The notes under the pieces: generated by a model
Databases searched by the model: none
What the model was told of the DNA's origin: nothing
Seen by the model: the letters and a program-made list of their open reading frames with translations, nothing else
Shown: piece by piece, positions 49,201 to 56,035 of the stretch
How the letters are laid out: each line of letters begins with the position of its first letter
Position numbering within the stretch: position 1 is the stretch's first letter
DNA from: a bacterium
Lineage (GTDB): Bacteria > Planctomycetota > UBA1135 > UBA2386
DNA: 64,000 nt
Reading direction: 5' to 3'
Assembly: GCA_030432695.1 (NCBI GenBank)
Contig: JAUILN010000008.1
Span: 434,001 to 498,000 of the forward strand
Translations under genes and position numbers: made by a program

Positions 49201-50577
49201 TCAGCGCTCGGCCCTGGTCAGATCAAAATGAAGGACCCATGGGTCACGCACGGGATGGGAGACGCGGAAACCGAAGCGGAGGCGACCATCGACGCAACTG
49301 CATTCACCCGCTGACTCGACCTCGTCGAATCTGTAGAGGCCCTTGCTCTTCGGATGATCCTGCACGACCTCGAACTCGGCGAGGCGCAACTTGCAGCCAC
49401 CGTAAGGAACAAAGACCCACCGCCAGACGAAATCAGGGTTCCGCTCGGTCCCACCCACCCGCGTCGTGACCTCGAGTCGACCCGGATCGACTCGGCGGAC
49501 CGTGGCAACGACCGATCGCGTCACCGCTGATCCCCGAGCCACACCGATCCAGCGCCCTTCTTCTGGAAGGACGTACGTCTCCATCTCCAGCGCGGTCGCA
49601 GCGGCGCGCCGACGGTCTTCCAGGCTCTGCTCCAGGCTACTCAGTTCCTCGTCGAGACGACCGCGCACTAGCTCGTTCACGTCGGACGACAGTTCACGAA
49701 CATGCGTCAGGATCGAACGCGCGAGTGTGCCGCGGCGCTCGACCTCCCTACGAGCGATCTCGAGCCAGCCCTGGCAAGCCGTTCGCAGTTGGTGTGACGG
49801 TCCGGCAGCCTGGACGCCTTCCTCACAGCGCGCAGCGGTTCGCCATGGCTCCTTCTCGCATCGCGCGAAGAGGCCGCACGCGGCACGCCAGTCTCGGTCG
49901 AAGACCACCAGCGCGATGCCGAGATCGAGGCACTCGTCGGCACCCAGACCCGACGGATCCTTAGCAGCGCAGGCCTCCCGGGTGTCCCGCAACTTCTCGA
50001 GCCACCGCAATTCCGAGCGCTGCTGCGCCATCGCCTCCGCAGCCGCGGGAAGCCCCTTCCGCAGATGCCCGACCTCCTTCGAGAGCGCGTCCAGAACGCA
50101 TCCTGCGTCGGCTACGCGCGCAGCATCCAGAGCTCGCTGCGAGGCGTCGAGAAGCGCGACCACCACGTCGCGACGATCTTCGGGAGAGCCATGAGCGAGC
50201 GCCTTGCACAGCGAGTCGATCTCGCACCGAAGTGGCTCGAGATCAAACCGGTCGGCGATGCTTCGACTCGTCCTGATCAGCAGCTCGGCATCGGTCGCCC
50301 GCGCGGCAAACTCGGAAGCCAGCGTGAGGCCCGCTCGAAGATGCTGCCAGTCGCTTGGACCAGACGGAACGTAGTCGGCACAGGCGGCCAGGATCTCATT
50401 CGCCTGCCGTCTGCAGTCCGCGACTGCAAAGCGCGCGGGATCGCCGAACTCTGCTTTCAGGGCACTCGAGAACGCCGCCTGATCGGATTCTCCGGTCCGA
50501 TCGACCTGGGACGGGAGCGGCACCGCGCAGATTGCAGCGAGAAAGTAAGAGCCTACGACAGAGAGACTTGGGTTCAT
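49201..50577 (-). CDS. Secreted protein of unknown function, upstream partner of the sigma fusion
   Basis: No family recognised. The 458-residue product has a signal peptide (MNPSLSVVGSYFLAAICAVP, cleavage near 'LPSQ'), a long helical, cysteine-containing region (about 30-330: repeated 'C' every 20-40 residues, e.g. 'FAVADCRRQANEILAACADY') that may form coiled or TPR-like bundles, and a C-terminal beta domain (about 340-458: 'LEMETYVLPEEGRWIGVARG', 'SVVATVRRVDPGRLEVTTRV', 'DPWVLHFDLTRAE'). It lies in the same lower-GC segment and strand as the sigma fusion, 87 bases before its ATG (9 bases before the alternative GTG), so co-transcription is likely. It could be a ligand or regulator of the sigma protein's outer part; that is inference. 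Confidence 0.7.
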   Translation of the reverse strand: MNPSLSVVGSYFLAAICAVPLPSQVDRTGESDQAAFSSALKAEFGDPARFAVADCRRQANEILAACADYVPSGPSDWQHLRAGLTLASEFAARATDAELLIRTSRSIADRFDLEPLRCEIDSLCKALAHGSPEDRRDVVVALLDASQRALDAARVADAGCVLDALSKEVGHLRKGLPAAAEAMAQQRSELRWLEKLRDTREACAAKDPSGLGADECLDLGIALVVFDRDWRAACGLFARCEKEPWRTAARCEEGVQAAGPSHQLRTACQGWLEIARREVERRGTLARSILTHVRELSSDVNELVRGRLDEELSSLEQSLEDRRRAAATALEMETYVLPEEGRWIGVARGSAVTRSVVATVRRVDPGRLEVTTRVGGTERNPDFVWRWVFVPYGGCKLRLAEFEVVQDHPKSKGLYRFDEVESAGECSCVDGRLRFGFRVSHPVRDPWVLHFDLTRAER

Positions 50578-50832
50578 CGATCGTTCACCGGTTCATGCAG
50601 CTCGATCGAGCTGCGTTCCGAGAAAGACGCCCGGCCAATCTCTCGATTCGGAAGGTCGTGCGACTTTCTGCTCATCCTCGCCGTGCGCCGCTGGCGGGAT
50701 CGGCAACGCCGGTGAACATCGGCAACCGGCCAACCAGTCCGCGGCCAGCCGGATCGCACAAGACGTCTCGGGCGGTTCGCATCGACCAACACTCTGGACT
50801 CGGAGGCGCCACACAGGCTGCCCCCCGCCGGC
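50578..50832. other. Intergenic region between island and glycan cluster
   Basis: About 255 bases; holds the 18-bp palindrome and marks the transition from about 57% to 70% GC. It should include the promoter for the sigma-fusion operon. No gene seen. Confidence 0.45.
50597..50614. promoter_or_regulatory. Perfect 18-bp palindrome upstream of the sigma-fusion operon
   Basis: gcagctcgatcgagctgc is its own reverse complement and ends 20 bases before the ATG of the 50577-49201 gene. The position fits an operator or a 5' UTR hairpin. Its GC content is high, unlike the palindromes before the ATPases. Chance occurrence in GC-rich DNA is possible. Confidence 0.4.
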
Positions 50833-52215
50833 CTAGAACCTGAAGTAGATGAACGGCGAGAAGTCGCGGCTCGCCAACTGACCGACCGCCACCAGGAACG
50901 CCGGCACCGCCCAGAGCAGGGTGCGCACCCGGAACGCCGCGACGAGCTGATCGGTGCGGCGGCCGAAGAACGCGATCGCGAGGCCGAGCACCAAGGCGGC
51001 CCAGGCCTGCAGCGGATGGTCGCCGGCATCGGGCAGCCCTCCCCCGCCGCCGAGCCCGACCATCCCACCCCATACCGCCCCGAGCCGCCGCATGTTCGCG
51101 GCCTCGAACACCGCCCAGCCGCCGAGCACCACCGCGAAGGTGCAGGCGATGCGCAAGGGCCGCGGCAGACCGCTCCACGGCGCACGCTTGCCGAGCGCGC
51201 GCTCGAGGATCAGGAACGCGCCCTGCCAGGCCCCCCACAACAGGAACGTCCACTGCGCGCCGTGCCAGAGCCCACCGAGCAGCATCGTCAACGCCAGGTT
51301 CCGGTAGGTCGCGAACGAGCCGAAGCGGTTGCCGCCGAGTGGCACGTAGAGGTAGTCGCGCAGCCACGTCGACAGCGAGATGTGCCAGCGGCGCCAGAAC
51401 TCGGTGATCGACTCGGAGCGGTAGGGCGAGCGGAAGTTCTCCGGGAAGCGGAAGCCGATCATCGCCCCGAGCCCGATCGCCATGTCGGAGTAGCCCGAGA
51501 AGTCGAAGTAGATCTGTGTGGCGTAGGCCGACACCCCGAGCCAGGCGTCGAGCAGGCCGGGCTGGCCGGAGTCGAACACGCCATCGGCCAGCACCGCGAC
51601 GTTGTCGGCGATCAGCACCTTCTTGGCGAAGCCGAGCGCGAACGCCAGGGCGCCGTTCGCGAACGCTGTGGAGTCGTGCACGCGGCCGATGAGCTGCTCC
51701 TGCACGTCGCGATAGCGGACGATCGGGCCGGCCACCAGCTGCGGAAACATCGACACGTAGCAGGCGAGGTCGAGCAGGCTGCGGACCGGTCGCACCTCGT
51801 CGCGGTACACGTCGATCGTGTAGCTCATCGACTGGAACGTGTAGAAGGAGATGCCGACCGGCAGCACGATCTCGACCCAGTCGGGAGCGGTGCCGGTGAG
51901 GTCACCCCAGGTGCCGACCAGCAGGTTCGCATACTTGTACCAGGCGAGCAGGCCGAGGTTGGTGAGCATCGAGACCACCAACCACGGCCGCCGCGCGGCG
52001 CGGGTCTCGAGCCCCGACATCCTGAGTCCACAGACCCAGTCGACCAGCGTGCTGAACAGCATCAGCAGCACGAAGTCGGGCCGCCACCAGCCGTAGAACA
52101 CGTAGCTGACCAACGTCAGGAAGACGTTGCGCGACCTCAGCCCGCGCAGGCCGTAGTAGCCGGCCAGGAACAGCGGCAGGAAGCCGAACAGGAAGATGTG
52201 GCTCGCGAAGATCAC
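50833..52215 (-). CDS. MBOAT-family O-acyltransferase (AlgI-like)
   Basis: The 460-residue integral membrane protein starts MIFASHIFLFGFLPLFLAGY and carries AlgI/DltB landmarks: 'RNVFLTLVSYVFYGWWRPDF', 'LPVGISFYTFQSMSYTIDVY', 'VAGPIVRYRDVQEQL', 'DFSGYSDMAIGLGAMIGFRF', 'PYRSESITEFWRRWHISLST' and the catalytic histidine in 'LLGGLWHGAQWTFLLW' (about His317). These enzymes pass acetyl groups across the membrane to a partner that O-acetylates a surface polysaccharide. The usual AlgJ/AlgX/SGNH partner gene, normally next to it, is absent: the lower-GC island begins directly downstream. It follows queF by 59 bases and the glycosyltransferase cluster on the same strand. Confidence 0.93.
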   Translation of the reverse strand: MIFASHIFLFGFLPLFLAGYYGLRGLRSRNVFLTLVSYVFYGWWRPDFVLLMLFSTLVDWVCGLRMSGLETRAARRPWLVVSMLTNLGLLAWYKYANLLVGTWGDLTGTAPDWVEIVLPVGISFYTFQSMSYTIDVYRDEVRPVRSLLDLACYVSMFPQLVAGPIVRYRDVQEQLIGRVHDSTAFANGALAFALGFAKKVLIADNVAVLADGVFDSGQPGLLDAWLGVSAYATQIYFDFSGYSDMAIGLGAMIGFRFPENFRSPYRSESITEFWRRWHISLSTWLRDYLYVPLGGNRFGSFATYRNLALTMLLGGLWHGAQWTFLLWGAWQGAFLILERALGKRAPWSGLPRPLRIACTFAVVLGGWAVFEAANMRRLGAVWGGMVGLGGGGGLPDAGDHPLQAWAALVLGLAIAFFGRRTDQLVAAFRVRTLLWAVPAFLVAVGQLASRDFSPFIYFRF

Positions 52216-52274
52216 CGCTCGCTCGGCTCGGCCGCTTCCTGAAGATCAGACCCGGGGAACTCCGCTCTCGAACC

Positions 52275-52613
52275 TCACGGCTCCTCGCCGTGCCGCACGG
52301 TGACGTTGGTGTAGATGCCACCGCGCACGTTGAAGACGCCCTTGACCTCCAGGAAGCGCGGCTGGCAGGCGACGATCAGGTCGTCGGCGATCTTGTTGGT
52401 CACCGCCTCGTGGAAAGCGCCGACGTCGCGGTAGCTCCACAGATAGATCTTCAGCGACTTCAGCTCGATGCACTGCTCGGCCGGCGCGTAGCGGATCTTC
52501 AGGGTGGCGAAGTCCGGCTGGCCGGTCTTCGGGCACACGCAGGTGAACTCCGGGCAGTCGAACTCGATCAGGTAGGGCCGCTCCGGCCGCGGATTGGGGA
52601 AGGTCTCGAGCAT
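52275..52613 (-). CDS. queF: NADPH-dependent 7-cyano-7-deazaguanine reductase (preQ0 reductase)
   Basis: This 112-residue enzyme reduces preQ0 to preQ1 in queuosine biosynthesis for tRNA modification. It is the short unimodular (YkvM-type) QueF: 'FDCPEFTCVCPKTGQPDFAT' contains the active-site Cys27 and Asp34 (equivalent to Cys55/Asp62 in Bacillus), and 'ELKSLKIYLWSYRD' is the E-(S/L)-K-S-L-K-x-Y NADPH-binding motif. 'GAFHEAVTNKIADDL' and 'FNVRGGIYTNVTV' complete the T-fold. Its start lies 46 bases inside the end of the GT9 gene, in another frame. No other queuosine genes are in the window, so its place in a glycan cluster is incidental or via shared transcription. Confidence 0.95.
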   Translation of the reverse strand: MLETFPNPRPERPYLIEFDCPEFTCVCPKTGQPDFATLKIRYAPAEQCIELKSLKIYLWSYRDVGAFHEAVTNKIADDLIVACQPRFLEVKGVFNVRGGIYTNVTVRHGEEP

Positions 52614-53629
52614 GGGAAGGCCTCACCGAGGACCGGCTCCAGGCCGGCTTCGGCGGTCGTGAAGTCCATGCATACCGCACCGACCGGGTTGCGGCACGTC
52701 CGGCGTCGGCAGGGCGCGCAGCTCGGCGCCCCGACGGCCCGCAGCGAGGCTGCGGCCGGCGGACCGCTTCGGGCGGCAGTGGTGGGGCCGTACAAACAGA
52801 GGGTCGCGGCACCGGTGGCGGCCAGCACGTGCGTCGCCCCCTTGTCGGGCCCGAGCACGCTGCCGCCCGACGCCGCGCACAGCGCGCCGAGTGCGACCAG
52901 GCGCCGGACCTGCCCGGGGAGATGGACGATCCGCGGCACGTCCCGCGGCAGCGGCTCGCCGGCCTCGGCCGGCCCGGCGACCGCAAGGGCCGGTGGACCG
53001 GGCAAGCGCGCCTCGCGCTCCAGCGCCGACCGTGGCCAGGCCCGCAGATCGGCGGCAGGACCTTCCACCAGCACCCGGAACGGGCGCAGAGGATCGATCC
53101 CGAGCGCCTCCAGCGCGGCGGCCTCTGCCGCGAGTTCCTCCGCGGTCGCCACCAGTCGGGGCGGGCCGACCTCGAGTTCTGGGACCACCGCGCGCGCCAG
53201 CGCCACCGCCACCTTTGCGGGATGCGCGGCACCGGTTCCGACCACACCGCGCGGTGTGATCCGCTCGCGTACGGTGACCACGCTGCCGGCCTCGCGCCGC
53301 AGCTCACGCGCCGGCCCGATGGTCCGCGCCGCCCCCGCCCCGAGCGCGAGCCCACCCGACTTCCAGTTGCCCTGCAGGTCGAGGACCACGTCGGGTCGTA
53401 GCGCGCGGATCCGCCGCAAGGTCGACCACCACGCCAGCGCGCCACCATGCCGGTCGTGCTCGATCACCGAGGCCAGCCCGACACCTCGCAGGAGCGGGGC
53501 GAACGGTCGCTGGACCACTTGGTGGACATCGAACAGACCGTCGCCGTAGCCACACAGCGCGCGCACCGCGCCGAGCCCCTGGACCACGTCGCCCATCGCC
53601 GACAGGCGCAACACCACGATCCGGGTCAT
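52568..53629 (-). CDS. Glycosyltransferase family 9 (heptosyltransferase-like)
   Basis: The 353-residue protein starts MTRIVVLRLSAMGDVVQGLG, the typical GT9 N-terminus ('ILxxRLSAxGDVxxxxP'). It continues with 'RALRPDVVLDLQGNWKSG', 'PARELRREAGSVV' and a C-terminal nucleotide-binding half with 'GPDKGATHVLAATGAATLCL' and 'YGPTTAARSGP'. A cysteine cluster 'CAPCRRRTCRNPVGAVC' near the end matches the 'C-x2-C-(x)-C' motif common in GT9 enzymes. GT9 adds heptose or similar sugars to lipid-linked glycans at the inner face of the membrane. Its ATG overlaps the stop of the upstream GT39 gene (ATGA), and it overlaps queF by 46 bases. Confidence 0.88.
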   Translation of the reverse strand: MTRIVVLRLSAMGDVVQGLGAVRALCGYGDGLFDVHQVVQRPFAPLLRGVGLASVIEHDRHGGALAWWSTLRRIRALRPDVVLDLQGNWKSGGLALGAGAARTIGPARELRREAGSVVTVRERITPRGVVGTGAAHPAKVAVALARAVVPELEVGPPRLVATAEELAAEAAALEALGIDPLRPFRVLVEGPAADLRAWPRSALEREARLPGPPALAVAGPAEAGEPLPRDVPRIVHLPGQVRRLVALGALCAASGGSVLGPDKGATHVLAATGAATLCLYGPTTAARSGPPAAASLRAVGAPSCAPCRRRTCRNPVGAVCMDFTTAEAGLEPVLGEAFPCSRPSPIRGRSGPT

Positions 53630-55272
53630 CGCGGCCTCCGTTCCAACAAGCAGACGTCGCGATTGCGGGTGCGAACCCGGTAGCGCAATTCGTAGCCGTC
53701 GGGCAGGGGACTCGAATCCTCGTCGCGACGTTCCATCAACAGCCAGGGCGAGACCGGTCGCCGCCGCTGGAACTCGTCGCCGTGCAGATGGACGAGATCG
53801 GCGTGGACCAGGACACCGCCGGGGATGTGGCCGAACACCGCGAGCCGGTCGCCGATACCGCGCCTGGCGACCTCGGTGCGCAGCAGAACACCGACCTCCT
53901 CGGGCGAGCGATAGCCCGACGCCGTGCGCAGGTGCCAGTCGGCGAGCGCGGTCCACGTCACCAGCACCGGCACGACCAGCGCGTAGACCACCAGATCGCG
54001 CCGGCACCGCACCAGGAAGCCGCCGAGCAGGAGCCCCAGTCCGAGCACCGGCGTGGCGCCGGGAAACGGCCACGGCAACCACGGCACGACCAGCAGCAGC
54101 AACGCACCGAACCCGGCCAACACGCGCGGCACCGCGCGGTGCAGCGGCGGCAGTGCCCCGCCCCGCAACGCGAACGCCGCGGCGGCGGGACCGACCGCCG
54201 CGACGAAGGTGAGGATACCCGGCAGCAGGTAGCGGGTCGGTCGACCCGGGAACACCAGCAAGATCGCCGCGGCACCGACCATCGACGCCGTCAGCACCCG
54301 CAGCATCAGCTCGCGACCCTCGACGCGAGCCTCACGGCGACCTCGGAACTCGGTCAGAGTCCAGCAGCCCAGCGGCAGGACCACGGCGATCAACCGCAGG
54401 AGATAGCCGGGGATCGAGATGATGTGCTTCCACTCGTAGCTGAGCAGTCGCCCGACCGTCTCCTCGGCGGCGACGTCGGCGAGTTCCTCGGCCTGGATCC
54501 GCGGCGACTGCTGCAGCAACAGGTAGTACGCCACCAGCGGGGCGACCATCACGGGAACGTACCAGGCGAGCCGCGGCAGCGCGTGGCGCCACCCACGATG
54601 GCGCAACCACACCAGCAACGGGCCGGCGAAGAACATCGCCAGCGGCACGCCCTTGGTCAACAGGGCCGCGGCCCCGGCGAGCGCCGAGCCGAGCAGGAAC
54701 AGATCACGCCGATCGGCGATGCCACGACCGAGCCACAGCACCGCCAGCGCGGTGAATCCCGCGAACACCGGGTCGATCTCGGCGAGGCCGCTGTGGTAGG
54801 TGATCGCCGGGGCGGTGAGCACACCGAGTGCCGAGACCCAGGCAGCGGCCCGCCCGTACGCACCGCGCATCGCTGCGAACACAGCGACGGCGAACAACCA
54901 CACGGCGAGGACCGAAGGCAGACGGAGCCACGCCAGATCCATCCCCACGACCCGCTCGACGCCAGCCAGGATCCAGTAGTGCAGCGGCGGCTTCGCGAGC
55001 GTGATCTCCTGCGACAGCGTGGTCACCAGATAGTCGCCGTTCTGGACCATCTCGGTGGCGATCTGCACCCGCCGGCCCTCGGTCAGCCGTAGGTCCTCGC
55101 GCTGCAGGATCGGCCAGTGCGCGATCAGCGCGACGATCAGCAGACAGACCGCGGCTCCGAGCAGCCGGATCGCACCTCCGCGCGCCGGGCTCCCGCCGCG
55201 GCGACGCTCGGAACCGGCCTCCGTTCCACGGCCACCGGTCGATGCATGGTCTGTCGATCCCGACGATTCCAG
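53626..55272 (-). CDS. GT39/ArnT-like polyprenyl-phosphate-sugar glycosyltransferase
   Basis: This membrane enzyme moves a sugar from a polyprenyl-phosphate carrier to an acceptor outside the membrane. With the proposed CTG start it has 548 residues, matching ArnT (about 550): a first membrane helix ('LLGAAVCLLIVALIAHWPIL'), then 'REDLRLTEGRRVQIATEMVQ' with the acidic catalytic region and 'LAKPPLHYWILAG', the classic 'EKPPLxYW' loop. About 11 more helices follow and a soluble C-terminal domain of about 130 residues ('SPEEVGVLLRTEVARRGIG'). ATG, GTG and TTG are absent between the upstream stop codon and residue 69; CTG at 55272 has AGGGAG six bases before it. A GTG start at 55068 would delete the first helix. 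Confidence 0.8.
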   Translation of the reverse strand: MESSGSTDHASTGGRGTEAGSERRRGGSPARGGAIRLLGAAVCLLIVALIAHWPILQREDLRLTEGRRVQIATEMVQNGDYLVTTLSQEITLAKPPLHYWILAGVERVVGMDLAWLRLPSVLAVWLFAVAVFAAMRGAYGRAAAWVSALGVLTAPAITYHSGLAEIDPVFAGFTALAVLWLGRGIADRRDLFLLGSALAGAAALLTKGVPLAMFFAGPLLVWLRHRGWRHALPRLAWYVPVMVAPLVAYYLLLQQSPRIQAEELADVAAEETVGRLLSYEWKHIISIPGYLLRLIAVVLPLGCWTLTEFRGRREARVEGRELMLRVLTASMVGAAAILLVFPGRPTRYLLPGILTFVAAVGPAAAAFALRGGALPPLHRAVPRVLAGFGALLLLVVPWLPWPFPGATPVLGLGLLLGGFLVRCRRDLVVYALVVPVLVTWTALADWHLRTASGYRSPEEVGVLLRTEVARRGIGDRLAVFGHIPGGVLVHADLVHLHGDEFQRRRPVSPWLLMERRDEDSSPLPDGYELRYRVRTRNRDVCLLERRPR

Positions 55273-55278
55273 GCGCTG

Positions 55279-55284
55279 CTCCCT
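55279..55284 (-). promoter_or_regulatory. Shine-Dalgarno supporting a CTG start for the GT39 gene
   Basis: AGGGAG on the minus strand, spaced exactly six bases (cagcgc) before CTG at 55272-55270. It is the best ribosome site in this stretch and no standard start codon is available in frame between the stop at 55336-55338 and 55068. Confidence 0.5.
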
Positions 55285-55306
55285 GTCGGTCCCGAGAGGG
55301 ACGAAT

Positions 55307-56035
55307 CTACTTCTCGCCAGCCACCCGGTAGACGATCACCCGCGACCGCATCCAGCGCACCGCGAGGCAGTCTTTCAACCCGCGGAGAGCCCGGTTGCCG
55401 ATCCCGTACTTGGCCTGACCCGCGATCCGCGGCCGGTGGTTGACGTCGACCTCCTCGACCTTACCGCCACAGAACCGCACCAGGGTCGCCATGAACCGGT
55501 GCATGCCGTGGAACCGCGGCACGGCGAGGAACAGCTCGCGACGGTAGGCCTTGATCCCGCAGGCACTGTCGGTCACCCGGTCGCCGGTCAACCAGTTGCG
55601 CACCCCATTGCCGATCTTCGACGACATCCTGCGGGTGAAGGTGTCCTTGCGGTTGCGCCGCACGCCGGTGACGCCGTCGACCGCGCCGCTCTCGACGCGG
55701 GCGAGCATCGCCGGCAGATCGGCGGGGTCATTCTGCCGGTCGCCGTCCAACGTGCAGACGATCGGCGCGCGGGCCTGCTCGGCGCCGGCGAGGACCGCGG
55801 CGCTCTGTCCGCGGTTCTGCGCCAGGGACACGATCCTGAGCCAGTCGGCGCGGTGTTGCTGCTTCCACGCCAGCATCCGCTCGACGCTGCGGTCCCGGCT
55901 GCAGTCGTCGACGAAGATCGCCTCGAACGGGCCGATCGGCCCGAGTGCGGCCACGACTTCTTCGAGCAGCGGGACCACGTTGTCCTCCTCGTCGAAGATC
56001 GGCACCACCAGCGAGTACTTCGGTGCGTCGCTCAC
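55307..56035 (-). CDS. Glycosyltransferase family 2 (DPM1/ArnC-like)
   Basis: The 242-residue enzyme has GT2 motifs 'YSLVVPIFDEEDNVVPLLEE', 'EAIFVDDCSRDRSVERML', 'NRGQSAAVLAGAEQA' and 'IVCTLDGDRQNDPADLP' (metal-binding D-x-D). It resembles transferases that put a sugar on undecaprenyl phosphate (ArnC, DPM1), which would supply the donor for the GT39 enzyme encoded next. Unlike ArnC it lacks the two C-terminal membrane helices, so it is peripheral or uses a partner. The GTG start overlaps the preceding stop by four bases (GTGA). The donor sugar is not determinable. Confidence 0.9.
   Translation of the reverse strand: MSDAPKYSLVVPIFDEEDNVVPLLEEVVAALGPIGPFEAIFVDDCSRDRSVERMLAWKQQHRADWLRIVSLAQNRGQSAAVLAGAEQARAPIVCTLDGDRQNDPADLPAMLARVESGAVDGVTGVRRNRKDTFTRRMSSKIGNGVRNWLTGDRVTDSACGIKAYRRELFLAVPRFHGMHRFMATLVRFCGGKVEEVDVNHRPRIAGQAKYGIGNRALRGLKDCLAVRWMRSRVIVYRVAGEK

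Larger units (their letters stand above)
45780..50820. other. Lower-GC island
   Basis: From just after ATPase 2 to just before the MBOAT gene, GC falls to roughly 57% by sample counts, compared with about 70% on both sides. Codon choice shifts with it: far more A/T in third positions. It contains only two genes, both minus strand. No integrase, tRNA or flanking repeat was found. The contrast suggests acquisition from another lineage or relaxed composition. Confidence 0.6.
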
